A DNA stretch of 64,000 nt from Lophius americanus (taxonomy: Eukaryota; Chordata; Actinopteri; Lophiiformes; Lophiidae): NCBI GenBank assembly GCA_037951165.1, contig JBBDHG010000124.1:807001-871000 (forward strand), in the 5' to 3' direction. A model generated the notes under the pieces. The model saw only the letters and a program-made list of their open reading frames with translations, did not search any database and was not told the origin of the DNA. The stretch's first letter is position 1; the number at the start of each line of letters is the position of its first letter. Position numbers and translations under genes: made by a program. Below, one piece after another: positions 46,497 to 55,817 of the stretch.

Positions 46497-46825
46497 TGTC
46501 ACGCCTCTGTGTTCCTTTCTCCCTCTGTGTCTGTCTTGTGATTGGTGATTATGCTCACCTGTGTTTCCCCTCCAGCTGTGTCTCATTGTCTCGTTATGTC
46601 TGTGTATAAAGTCTGTCCTTACCTTCCCTTCTGGGCCAGTTCGTTGCATGATGTCCTTGTGTCGTCACGTGTCCAAACCCCTCCCAGTGTACTGTAAGTA
46701 ACCTCCAGTTATTTCTGTCCCTGTCTTTTCCTCGTGTTGCGTAGAAATAAATATATTTGACACCAGCGCTACGTTGTATGCGTCTGCATTTGGGTCCGGG
46801 CAAAACCCCACAGAAGTGCCTAACA
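46497..46825 (+). repeat. 5' LTR
   Basis: 329 bp, TG...CA ends, with a TATA-like TGTATAAAG and a poly(A) signal AATAAA. I count 10 differences to the 3' LTR (about 3%). Confidence 0.93.
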
Positions 46826-46841
46826 GAACGAACTGGCCAGA

Positions 46842-47294
46842 ATGGACCCAGCGGACGCACCACTGGATATTGAGATCAATGAGTTGACTTACACCCTCAT
46901 CTGCATCCATGTGGAGTGGGTGAAAAGTCCTCAAAAGAAAGTACAGCAGGCCGCTCTCCGCATCGCTCGCCGGAAGGTCGCTGCCCAACCCTGGCTGTGG
47001 GATATCCTGCCAGAGTGGATCAGGACCTTCGTGGAGAACCCGGACGCGCTGCCGGCATGGTCTCGGCCCCGGTCTGTTGGTTTTTCTCCGGCTCCAGCCC
47101 CTGTGTTTGCTAGCCACCAGTCGGCTAGTCATCTTTCTGCTGCGGCTCTGGAGTCCGCTGGCCTCCTACCCACTAATCCTCAGCCACCATCATCGCCTGA
47201 GGGAACCGGTAGGGTCCCGGTGGTTGATGCTGATTGGGGCTCTCTTTTTGAGGGAACCCGGCTGGCAATAAGAACGGTCCCCAAAAATAGAAGC
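46842..47294 (+). pseudogene. gag-like N-terminal ORF of the LTR element
   Basis: The ATG lies 16 nt after the 5' LTR. The frame reads MDPADAPLDIEINELTYTLI, then a basic region VQQAALRIARRKV and DILPEWIRTFVENPDALPAW, then a Pro/Ser/Ala-rich stretch. There is no zinc knuckle or capsid domain I can name. The frame stays open into the minisatellite as PRLPFRVF repeats to 47957. However, the regular, proline-rich frame of the array (SKTPVPSV) is two bases shifted and is preceded by TAG at about 47288. Either a frameshift mutation occurred or the array was never translated with this start. Best called a decayed or accessory gag-like ORF. Confidence 0.6.
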
Positions 47295-47302
47295 TCAACG
47301 CT

Positions 47303-47782
47303 TCCAAGACTCCCATTCCGAGTGTTTCCAAGACTCCCGTTCCTAGTGTTTCCAAGACTCCCGTTCCGAGTGTTTCCAAGACTCCCGTTCCTAGTGTTTC
47401 CAAGACTCCCGTTCCTAGTGTTTCCAAGACTCCCGTTCCTAGTGTTTCCAAGACTCCCGTTCCGAGTGTTTCCAAGACTCCCGTTCCGAGTGTTTCCAAG
47501 ACTCCCGTTCCGAGTGTTTCCAAGACTCCCGTTCCGAGTGTTTCCAAGGCTCCGGTTCCGAGTGTTTCCAAGGCTCCGGTTCCGAATGTTTCCAAGGCTC
47601 CGGTTCCGAGTGTTTCCAAGGCTCCGGTTCCGAGTGTTTCCAAGGCTCCGGTTCCGAGTGTTTCCAAGGCTCCGGTTCCGACTGTTTCCAAGGCTCCGGT
47701 TCCGAGTGTTTCCAAGGCTCCGGTTCCAAGTGTTTCCAAGGCTCCCGTTCCGAGAGTTTCCAAGGCTCCCGTTCCTAGCGCT
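47303..47782 (+). repeat. 24-bp coding minisatellite, 20 units
   Basis: The unit TCCAAGACTCCCGTTCCGAG plus TGTT reads SKTPVPSV in frame 2 and PRLPFRVF in the frame of the upstream ATG. ACT (T) in early units changes to GCT (A) in later ones, giving two sub-families. Twenty consecutive units keep exactly 24 bp. Confidence 0.93.
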
Positions 47783-48975
47783 CCCACTGTTCCCGTTCTT
47801 AGCGCTCCCACTGTTCCCGTCCCTAGCGCTCCCACTGTTCCCGTTCCTAGCGCTCCCACTGTTCCCGTTCCTGGCGCTCCCAAGGCTCCCGTTCCTAGCG
47901 CTCCCAAGGCTCCCGTTATCAGCGCTCCCAAGGTTCCCGTTCCTAGCGCTCCCTTGACCCCTCTCCCGGCTCCTCTCCCGACTGCTCCCGTGATCCCTGT
48001 CCCGGCTCCTCACCTGCCTCCTCTCGTGATCCCTCTCCCGGCTCCTCACCCGACTGCTCCTGTGATCCCTCTCCCGGCTCCTCACCCGACTCCTCTCGTG
48101 ATCCCTCTCCCGGCTCCTCACCCGACTCCTCTCCTGATCCCTCTCTCGGCTCCCTACCCGCCTCCTCTCGTGATCCCTCTCCCGGCTCCTCACCCGCCTC
48201 CTCTCGTGATCCCTCTCCCGGCTCCTCACCCGACTCCTCTCGTGATCCCCCTCCCGGCTCCTCACCCGACTCCTCTCGTGATCCAGTGATCCCTCTGCCG
48301 GCGCCTCCAGTGATCCCCCTGCCTGCGTCTCCAGTGATCCCCCTGCCGGCGCCTCCAGTGATCCCTCTGCCGGCTCCTCCAGTGACGCCTCTTCCGGCTC
48401 CTCCCGTTACGCGTCTTCCGGCTCCTCCCGTGACGCGTCTTTCGGCTCCTCCCGTGAAGCCTCTCCCGGCTCCTCCCGTGACGCCTCTTCCGGCTCCTCC
48501 AGTGACGCCTCTTCCGGCTCCTCGAGTGACGCCTCTTCCCGTGACGCCTCTTCCCGTGACGCCTCCTCCAGTGACGCCTCTTCCCGTGACGCCTCTTCCC
48601 GTGACGCCTCTTCCCGTTACGCCTCTTCCCGTGACTCCTCTTCCCGTGACTCCTCTTCCCGTGACACCTCTTCCCGTGACGCCTCCTCCCGTGACGCCAC
48701 CTCCCGTGACGCCTCCTCCCGTGACTCCTCCTCCCGTGACTCCTCCTCCCGTGACTCCTCCTCCCGTGACTCCTCCTCCCATGACTCCTCCTCCCGTGAT
48801 GCCTCCTCCCGTGATGCCTCCTCCTCCAGTGATGCGTCCTCCTCCCGTGACTCCTCCTCCCGTGACTCCTCCCGTGACTCCTCCTTCCGTGACTCCTCCT
48901 TCCGTGACTCCTCCTCCCGTGACTCCTCCTCCCGTGACTCCTCCTCCCGTGACTCCTCCTCCCGACTTCCTTAGT
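47783..48975 (+). repeat. mosaic of proline-rich minisatellites with periods 24, 36 and 15 bp
   Basis: Successive blocks are SAPTVPVP (24 bp, to about 47950), PAPHPTPLVIPL (36 bp, to about 48285), VIPLPAPP/VTPLPAPP (24 bp, to about 48535), then VTPLP and VTPPP (15 bp, to about 48965). Every period is a multiple of three, so a frame stays open within blocks. One shift occurs at 48287-48289, where frame 2 meets TGA and the VIPLPAPP frame begins. The array ends with PDFLSDALADFAPTGFWFA and a stop at 49147-49149. Confidence 0.88.
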
Positions 48976-49184
48976 GACGCCCTCGCGGACTTTGCGCCCA
49001 CTGGTTTCTGGTTTGCCTCCACCCAATGTCAGCCAGAGAGCCAAGAGAGGTTTCGTCCTCGTGGGCTCCTAGAGGCACCTCGCCGCAGGCCACCCGGAGA
49101 AGTCTCTCCTTCGCCATCTTGCCTGCTGGCCTCCGGCTCGGCCCCCTGAAGGCTCTTTCCACCTCCACTGCTGGTGGCCTCGTG

Positions 49185-49425
49185 ACCGGGTTCGCCTCGT
49201 GACCGGATTCGCCTCTACGGGCGACCTCCTCCTCGTGACCGGATTCGCCTCTACGGGCGACCTCCTCCTCGTGATCGGGTTCGCCTCAACGGGCGACCCC
49301 CTCCTCCTCGTGACCGGATTCGCCTCCACGGGCGACCTCCTCCTCCTCGTGACCGGGTTCGCCTCCACGGGCGACCTCCGCCTCCTCGTGACCGGGTTCG
49401 CCTCCACGGGCGGCCGCCTCCTCGA
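49185..49425 (+). repeat. 36-39 bp minisatellite, six units
   Basis: The unit GACCGGATTCGCCTCTACGG plus GCGACCTCCTCCTCGT varies in length by CTC triplets. One frame reads GRPPPRDRIRL and another TGFASTGDLLLV. It lies between the proline-rich array and the polypurine tract. Confidence 0.9.
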
Positions 49426-49618
49426 ACACCAGAGTGGTCACTCTGGTGTTGCCTGGTTCCGGCCCTGCCTTCAGGTCGTCCACCGGACAGTATAGGCTTG
49501 CTGGACAAGGCTTGTTGAATTTTTTTTGTTGTTTTGACCCTCCTCCAGACCCCCTCCTCCCACCCTGGTTGAGTTAAAGTTTTTGGATTTGGACAGTTGG
49601 TACGTCTGGTATCCGTCC

Positions 49619-49634
49619 CTTGAGGGGGGGGCTC
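49619..49634 (+). promoter_or_regulatory. polypurine tract of the LTR element
   Basis: TTGAGGGGGGGGCTC abuts the 3' LTR start, the usual place for the plus-strand primer. Confidence 0.8.
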
Positions 49635-49963
49635 TGTCACGCCTCTGTGTTCCTTTCTCCCTCTGTGTCTGTCTTGTGATTGGTCATCATGCTCACCTGT
49701 GTTTCCCCTCTAGCTGTGTCTCATTGTCTCGTTATGTCTGTATATAAAGTCTGTCCTTACCTTCCCTTCAGTGCCAGTTCGTTGCATGATGTCCTTGTGT
49801 CGTCACGTGTCCAAACCCCTCCCAGTGTACTGTAAGTAACCTCCAGTTATTTCTGTCCCTGTGTTTTCCTCGTGTTGGGTAGAAATAAATATATTTGACA
49901 CCAGTTCTACGTTGTATGCGTCTGCATTTGGGTCCGGGCAAAACCCCACAGAAGTGCCTAACA
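49635..49963 (+). repeat. 3' LTR
   Basis: 329 bp with the same TG...CA ends as the 5' LTR and 10 substitutions, no indels. Confidence 0.93.
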
Positions 49964-50620
49964 CTGGGGGGTGTATATGAAACAGGGCGTGTGAGGGGAG
50001 GGGGCTGCTTCACTGTGGCTTCGCCATCCATCCTCCCCTGCAAGTCTGACTGCCCTCCACTGAGGGCTTGAGGGAAAGACGGGACATGGTGAGGAGCAGA
50101 CTACCCCTGTCACCTGCGGCCAACTCTGCTGCTGGGGGGATGTCGGTCATTCTGGGGGTGTCTCCAGAGGGCCCTGGGGGGCGTTGTCACCTTCCCTTGC
50201 GGATGTGGTCTGGGGGGCTCCTTGTCTCTCCGATATATGGGGGGTCTGTGTTGGGGCCGGGACTCGGTTGCGTGTATTCTCTGGGACGAAGGCCGTCCTT
50301 GTAATTGTGGGCAGTTGAACACGGACCGGGCCTGGGGCCTGCTGTCTCCTGTTGTCAGGCAGGTTGGGCCCTGGCAGTGGGTGCTTGGGGGCTGTGGGGG
50401 GTTCTTGCCTCTGGTCGGGCCACGGATACTCTTACTCCTGTGGGCCTGCTATGCGCTGCTTCCTCTGAGGTCTCTGGCTGGCTTTTCTTTGAGGCTGGTG
50501 TGTGTGTCACCTGTAAGGGGTCGGTGCCCCGTGGTCCTTCATGCTCTGGGGGGCTGTGAGGTAGTTGCTTGGGCCACTCTCTGCCTACCGTTGGTGGTCG
50601 GCGAAGCGTTGTGATGACCC
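49964..50620 (+). mobile_element. GC-rich repeat, probably continuation of the L1-like 3' region
   Basis: Very G-rich text ('ctgggggg', 'gggggctc') stands out from the AT-rich surroundings. It continues the composition of 46135-46496 across the LTR insertion. ORFs in it have no recognisable domain. Assignment to the L1-like element is inferred. Confidence 0.4.
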
Positions 50621-50909
50621 CCTAACTTGAATCCACATCCAGTGACAATATCCTTCACTGCAGACTCAGTTGTAATGAGCTCTACTCGTCTTCTCATTAG
50701 CTCTCATTTTTAGCCTCTATCTCTGCAATGATATTACAGAGACATAGCTGGAGAGAATCCATACGCTTGCCAACCGCAGACAGAAGGGTTATAACAGCTG
50801 ACAAGCCCTGGAATCACTCAGTGGTTTGTCTCATAAAACTGTCTGCAGTGGTGGGAGCTGCTTTAGAGAAGCATCTCTCAACAGTTTGATGAAAGATATG
50901 AACAATAAA

Positions 50910-51082
50910 TGAATTTAAAGCTGTTAAAATCATTGTTTATCTATAAACAGGAAAGTTTTAAGTCCTTTTTTAAATGTGTCATTCATTTGTGGAGCCCTGA
51001 GATGGTCAGGGAGGGAATTCCACAGATGAGGGGCAGCAGAACAGAAGGCCCGATCACCCATGATGCTGAGCTTAGTCCGGGG

Positions 51083-51085
<3 letters not shown>
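50910..51085 (-). pseudogene. Rex1/CR1-like LINE, C-terminal end (outer half of interrupted element)
   Basis: The minus strand reads PRTKLSIMGDRAFCSAAPHL, WNSLPDHLRAPQMNDTFKKG and LKTFLF, the hallmark C-terminus of this LINE group. It ends at the L2 tail. The upstream part of the same protein resumes at 54512 after the full-length L2 insertion; the host text on both sides joins cleanly across a GAAG duplication. Confidence 0.85.
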
Positions 51086-51113
<28 letters not shown>

Positions 51114-54100
51114 CCTTTATTAGTCCCACAATGGGGAAATTGCAATATTACAGCAGCAGAGCATGTTACAGAATACGAATAACACAGAGTAAGAATAACA
51201 CAGAGTAAGAATAACATCGTGTTATGTGCAATTAAAATAAATTAAAATAAATTAAATTAAAATTAAACGTTATGTGCAATTAAAATAAATTAAAAGGTAG
51301 ATGTGTGTGTAAGTGTGTGTGTAGTTGTGTAGGTGTGTGTGTTGCTAACAGTGCTGGTTGTGGAGTCTGACTGCTGCAGGAAGGAACGATCGGCGATATC
51401 GCTCCTTCACACACTTGGGGTGAAGGAGTCTGTCGCTGAAGGAGCTCTCCAGTGCAGAGATGGTTTCCTGCATGGGGTGGGAGACGTTGTCCCGGAGAGA
51501 TGACAGCTTGTCCATTATTCTCCGGTCTCCCACCTCCTGCACCGAGTCAAGAGGACATCCCAGGACCGAACTGGACTTCCTGATCAGTTTGTCCAGTTTC
51601 CTCCTGTCAGCAGCTGAGATGCTGCTGCCCCAGCAGACCACTCCATAAAAGATGGCCGAGGCGACTGCAGAGTCAAAGAAGGTCTTCAGGAGCGCCCCCT
51701 GCACTCCAAAAGACCTCAGTCTCCTCAGCAGATACAGTCGGCTCTGACCCCTTTTAAAGAGTGCTGCTGAGTTGTGGGTCCAGTCCAGTTTGTTGTTCAG
51801 GTGAACACCAAGGTACTTGTAGGACATGACCATCTCAACGTCCATTCCCTGGATGTTCACCGGTGTGTGGGGGGGTGTTTGCCTTCGGAAGTCCACCACC
51901 AGTTCCTTGGTTTTACCCGCGTTGATCTGGAGGTGGTTCCACTGGCACCAGTGCGTGAAGTCCTGCGTCAGTCCTCTGTACTCCTTGTCGTCCCCGTTTG
52001 TGATGAGACCGACGATTGCAGAGTCATCAGAGAACTTCTGCAGGTGACACGTGGGTGTGTTGTAGGAGAAGTCTGCAGTGTAGAGGGTGAAGAGGAACGG
52101 AGCCAGGACCGTTCCCTGTGGGGCCCCCGTACTGCAGACAACCACGTCCGACACACAGTCCCGAGTCCTCACATACTGGGGACGGTTGGTCAGGTAGTCC
52201 AGGATCCAGGATGCGAGGTGCTCATCCACTCCGGTCAGTTCCAGTTTGTCCCTCAGAAGCGTGGGCTGGATGGTGTTGAAAGCACTGGAGAAATCAAAGA
52301 ATGTGATCCTCACGGTGCTTCCAGGCTTCTCCAGGTGAGAGAGAGCTCGGTGAAGAAGGAAGATGATGGCGTCGTCCACCCCGGTCTTAGACTGGTAGGC
52401 GAACTGAAGGGGGTCCATCGACAGACTGACCACCGGGCGGAGATGACCAAGGACCAGTCGCTCTAGAGTCTTCATCAGGTGGGATGTTAATGCCACCGGC
52501 CTGTAGCTGTTGAAGTCCTTCGGGTGCGGCGTCTTGGGGACAGGTACCACACAGGATGTTTTCCACAGGAGTGGTACCTTCCCCAGCTTCAGGCTCAAAT
52601 TGAAGACGTGCTTCAAAATCCCACACAGCTGGTCTGCGCAGGTCTTAAGGAGCCTGGAGCTGATGCCGTCCGGGCCCGTGGCCTTCCTCACCTTGATCTT
52701 CCTTAGCTGATTCCTCACCTGGAGTGTTGTGAGGGACAGACTGGTGCAGGGGGGCTGTGTGTTGGGGGGGTTGGGTGGTGGGGTGGTGATAGCTAGGAGG
52801 GGGGGCAGTGTGTTAGGTAGAGCAGGGGGATGTGGCTGGGAGTTCTTTGTAGTGGGAGAGGAGGTGGCGGGGGGGTAGTGCACTGAGGAGGGTGAGAGGG
52901 GTCCCTGCTGTGGGAGTCGGGCTGGAGGATTGAGGGCAGATGATTGGTCGAACCGGTTAAAAAACTGGTTCAGGTTATCTGCCCACTGTTGGTCCCCTGC
53001 AGCTTGGGAGTTTGGCCCTTTGAAGCCTGAGATGGTTTTCAGGCTTCTCCAAACACCACTGATGTTGTTCTGCTGCAGCTGGTCCTCCATCTTCTTCCTG
53101 TAGGAGTTCTTCCCCTCTCTGATCTTCCTCCTCAGTTCCTTCTGCACAACCTTCAGCTCTTCCTTGTTGCCTGACCTAAAGGTCCTCTTCTTCTCCTTTA
53201 GGAGGACCTTTATGTCCGGACTAATCCAAGGTTTGTTGTTCGAGAAACACCGTACAGTCCTGGTGGGTACGGTGTTCTCCTCACAGAAGTTGATGTAGTC
53301 CGTGATGCAGTCGGTAAGGTTGTCGATGTCCTCCCCGTGAGAGTCACAGAACTCCTCCCACACGGTTGTGTCAAAACAGTCCTTCAGAGCCTCTTCAGTC
53401 TCTTGGGACCATTTCCGCACTGTGCGGGTCACGGCTGGTTGCCTGTGTACGATGGGTTTGTACACTGGCTGGAGACGAACCAGATTGTGGTCTGATCTTC
53501 CCAGGGGAGGGAGGGGTGATGAGGTGTATGCCTCCTTGGTGTTGGCATAAAACAAGTCCAGAGTCCTATTTTCCCTGGTACAGCATGTGACATACTGTGT
53601 GAAAGTGGGCAGTGTGGAGGATGGGGGGGCATGGTTAAAGTCACCAGAGATCAGGAGGAGAGCCTGTGGGTGCTGTGTCTGCAGCCTGCTAGTCACCGAG
53701 TTGATGACGTCACACGCAGCGTCGCCGTCGGCAGAGGGGGGAATGTACGCTGCTATCGCGATAACATGCGAGAACTCCCGCGGTAGGTAGTTCGGCCTCA
53801 TGCCAACGGCTAACAGCTCGATGTCCTTGCAGCAGTGTTGCTCTTTAATAGTGATGTGTCCAGGTTTACACCATCTATCATTCACAAACACTGCCAGCCC
53901 TCCTCCTTTCCTCTTGCCGCTTCCCGCTGTCCTGTCCGCTCTCAGCAGCTTGAATCCGTCCAGCGTAGCGTTCGTGTCCGGAGTCAGCGTGGTCAGCCAT
54001 GTTTCCGTGAACACCATGAAGCTGCACTCCCGATATACATGCTGGTGCCGCGTCAGCGCCGCTAACTCGTCCATCTTATTGGGGAGAGATCTCACGTTCC

Positions 54101-54510
54101 CCATTATTACCGATGGAACGGCAGGTCTATAGCGGCGACTCCTCGCGCGACGCTGTAATCCAGCGCGTATCCCCCGTCTACTCCTCTTCAGTTCGGGGGA
54201 AACCTCGGGCCTCTCCTCGGGCAGCACCGCGATGCTACGTAGCGCCAACAGCTGATCCCTACTGTAAACAATGGGCGCGTTGCTGAGAACGGAGTCTCCG
54301 GAGACGGACACAAACAAACCTGAGAATAGCAGGCAGAACAGCAAAAAAACAGCGGTTCTTCTCTCCATGTTTCGGGTTATGTTTAAAGAAGCACTTAGAA
54401 AAAAATAAATATAAATACAATAACAAAAAAACAAGTTACTAAAGAAAAATGCTCAAGAGGGGGGGGAGCTACTGTAACAGGCAGCCACACACGAGGGGCG
54501 CCTTTGTGAC
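51086..54510 (-). mobile_element. full-length L2-like LINE
   Basis: The 3,425-bp element runs from a 5' end beginning GTCACAAAGGCGCCCC (minus strand) through a short 5' UTR and one long ORF. It ends with a 3' UTR reading 'gggactaataaaggctatc' and a (TATC)n tail at 51086-51112. It is flanked by a 4-bp duplication GAAG (51082-51085 and 54511-54514) inside an older Rex1-like LINE. It looks young: the ORF is uninterrupted, and a truncated relative at 55.8-56.7 kb differs by only a few percent. Confidence 0.85.
51345..54434 (-). CDS. L2-like LINE ORF: endonuclease and reverse transcriptase, uninterrupted
   Basis: The frame is 1,029 codons long. I prefer the internal ATG that starts MERRTAVFLLFCLLFSGLFV. 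The upstream ATG adds only a 22-residue AT-rich lead. The apurinic-type endonuclease has its key blocks: NVRSLPNK, TETWL, GDFNH and RSDHNLV. The reverse transcriptase follows: SYRPVALTSHLMKTLERLVL, FFDFSSAFNTI (motif A), GAPQGTVLAPFLFTLYTADF (motif B), KFSDDSAIVG (catalytic DD) and INAGKTKELVVDF (motif D lysine). The C-terminus KERYRRSFLPAAVRLHNQHC is shared with the truncated copy. All catalytic residues I can check are present, so the protein may be active. It copies its own RNA at a nicked target in the nucleus. Confidence 0.9.
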   Translation of the reverse strand: MFFCYCIYIYFFLSASLNITRNMERRTAVFLLFCLLFSGLFVSVSGDSVLSNAPIVYSRDQLLALRSIAVLPEERPEVSPELKRSRRGIRAGLQRRARSRRYRPAVPSVIMGNVRSLPNKMDELAALTRHQHVYRECSFMVFTETWLTTLTPDTNATLDGFKLLRADRTAGSGKRKGGGLAVFVNDRWCKPGHITIKEQHCCKDIELLAVGMRPNYLPREFSHVIAIAAYIPPSADGDAACDVINSVTSRLQTQHPQALLLISGDFNHAPPSSTLPTFTQYVTCCTRENRTLDLFYANTKEAYTSSPLPPLGRSDHNLVRLQPVYKPIVHRQPAVTRTVRKWSQETEEALKDCFDTTVWEEFCDSHGEDIDNLTDCITDYINFCEENTVPTRTVRCFSNNKPWISPDIKVLLKEKKRTFRSGNKEELKVVQKELRRKIREGKNSYRKKMEDQLQQNNISGVWRSLKTISGFKGPNSQAAGDQQWADNLNQFFNRFDQSSALNPPARLPQQGPLSPSSVHYPPATSSPTTKNSQPHPPALPNTLPPLLAITTPPPNPPNTQPPCTSLSLTTLQVRNQLRKIKVRKATGPDGISSRLLKTCADQLCGILKHVFNLSLKLGKVPLLWKTSCVVPVPKTPHPKDFNSYRPVALTSHLMKTLERLVLGHLRPVVSLSMDPLQFAYQSKTGVDDAIIFLLHRALSHLEKPGSTVRITFFDFSSAFNTIQPTLLRDKLELTGVDEHLASWILDYLTNRPQYVRTRDCVSDVVVCSTGAPQGTVLAPFLFTLYTADFSYNTPTCHLQKFSDDSAIVGLITNGDDKEYRGLTQDFTHWCQWNHLQINAGKTKELVVDFRRQTPPHTPVNIQGMDVEMVMSYKYLGVHLNNKLDWTHNSAALFKRGQSRLYLLRRLRSFGVQGALLKTFFDSAVASAIFYGVVCWGSSISAADRRKLDKLIRKSSSVLGCPLDSVQEVGDRRIMDKLSSLRDNVSHPMQETISALESSFSDRLLHPKCVKERYRRSFLPAAVRLHNQHC

Positions 54511-54511
54511 G

Positions 54512-55405
54512 AAGGAGAAGGTGGTATGACTGGGTAGAACGAAGGGATCGTGTCGAGGACAGTGGGGTGAGTAGTTCTTTCAGGTAGGGGGGTGCGTTAC
54601 CATGGATGCGCTGGTGAGTGAGGAGAGAGATCTTATAATCAATCCTGGTGGAGATGGGAAGCCAATGAAGGGAATGAAGAACAGGGGTGATGTGTTCGTG
54701 TTTACGAACTCTCATCAGGATCCTTGCAGCACTGTTTTGAACATACTGAAGTCTTTGAAGACTTTTATCAGGGATGCCGATGAGAAGTGAGTTACAGTAA
54801 TCCAGTCGTGAGGAAACGAACGCGTGGACCAGCTTTTCAGCATCACTCGAGGTTAGTGAAGAACGGAGTTTCGAAATATTTCTAAGATGGTGAAAGTACA
54901 TCTTGCAGATGTGTTTGATGTGGGATTCAAAAGTGAGTTGAGGGTCAAATCTTACACCGAGGTTGGTGACTGATAAAGAGAGGGGATTGTCATGACCAGA
55001 GAATGTAATACTGGTTGTGGAGCAAGACTGGGTCTGATATGGGGTGCCAATAAGAACTGCTTCGGTTTTGAAGCTGTTCAACTTGAGAAAGTTGTTTTTC
55101 ATCCACACCTTTATCTCTTCCACAGAAGCGCGGAGAGTTAACAGGGGAGATGATGATGATGATGATGATAATGATGATGATGATGATGGGGAAGCTGTGG
55201 AGGAACGTATGTCAGTTTTTATGTAGATTTGCGTGTCATCAGCGTAGCAATGGAATGAGAGTCCATATCGACTGATGACATGGCCAAGGGGGAGCATGTA
55301 CAGTATGAAGAGAATGGAGCCAAGGACTGATCCATGGGGGACCCCAAAAGTGACGGTGTGTGTCCGGGACCTTGAACTTCCATCCTGTCTCTGATGTGAT
55401 GCTGA
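54512..55405 (-). pseudogene. Rex1/CR1-like LINE, RT domain (inner half of interrupted element)
   Basis: The minus strand reads GVPHGSVLGSILFILYMLPL (motif B), CYADDTQIYI (catalytic ADD), IKVWMKNNFLKLNSFKTEAV and LVHAFVSSRLDYCNSLLIGI. It then gives SLHWLPISTRIDYKISLLTH and stops matching after QSYHLLL. There the L2 insertion begins, so ORF positions 54395-54511 are L2 5' UTR read through. The low-coordinate C-terminus lies at 50910-51085. A (TCA/GAT)n expansion at about 55151-55188 makes a serine run. The 5' part (endonuclease) is absent, so the element was truncated at about 55405. Confidence 0.85.
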
Positions 55406-55817
55406 CGCTATATCAATCCGTTGTGGTGAAGAGAGAGCTGAGTCAAAAGGCAAAGCTCTCAATTTACCGGTCCATATACGTTCCGACCCTCACCTATGGT
55501 CAAGATCTGTCAGTCATGAATGAAAGAATGAGATCGTGGACACTATGAGATTCGGGTGAGTGAGCGGCTGAAATGAGTATCCTTTGCAGTGTGGCTGGGC
55601 TCAGCTCAGATCCGGGAGTGGCTCAAAGTAGAGCAGCTGCTCCTCCGCGTCGTGAACAGTCAGTTGAGGTGGTTTGGGCATCTGGTTAGGAGGCCCCCCT
55701 GACGACTCCATGGAGAGTCATTTCGGGCATGTCCATCTAGGAGGAAACCCTGGGGTAGAACCAGGACTAGCTGGAGAGATTACATCTCACGGCTGGTTTG
55801 GGAATGCCTCCCAGAAG
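55406..55817 (+). pseudogene. third LINE family, C-terminal fragment (left part)
   Basis: The plus strand reads LYQSVVVKRELSQKAKLSIY, RSIYVPTLTYGQDL, then RWFGHLVRRPP and later SWRDYISRLVWECLPE across shifts. It matches the fragment at 26.9-27.3 kb. The frame continues at 56701 as ELVDVAVERKAWVSL after an L2 insertion. Confidence 0.75.

Larger units (their letters stand above)
46497..49963 (+). mobile_element. non-autonomous LTR retrotransposon, 3,467 bp
   Basis: Two 329-bp direct repeats starting TGTCACGCC and ending GCCTAACA bound the element. The flanking 5-mers are TTGGG and CTGGG, an imperfect target duplication. A purine tract immediately precedes the 3' LTR. The interior holds a short gag-like start (MDPAD) followed by about 1.7 kb of proline-rich coding minisatellites and a second 36-39 bp array. 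There is no protease, reverse transcriptase, RNase H or integrase, so movement would need another element's enzymes. It belongs to the Ty3/gypsy-like style by its MDPAD start, but class is inferred. Confidence 0.88.

Noticed and set aside
46135..46548. 137-codon plus-strand ORF in the GC-rich block
   Set aside because: GC-rich DNA has few stop codons, and the ORF runs across the LTR boundary at 46497, so it cannot be an ancestral gene.
47173..49407. Very long minus-strand ORFs (252-361 codons) across the LTR element interior
   Set aside because: They are open only because the minisatellite periods are multiples of three, which keeps several frames open at once. Their products (ETLGTG, RSREGDHER, GGVTG repeats) are simple translations of the repeat.
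51774..52466. 230-codon plus-strand ORF
   Set aside because: It is the antisense shadow of the L2-like reverse-transcriptase ORF on the minus strand.
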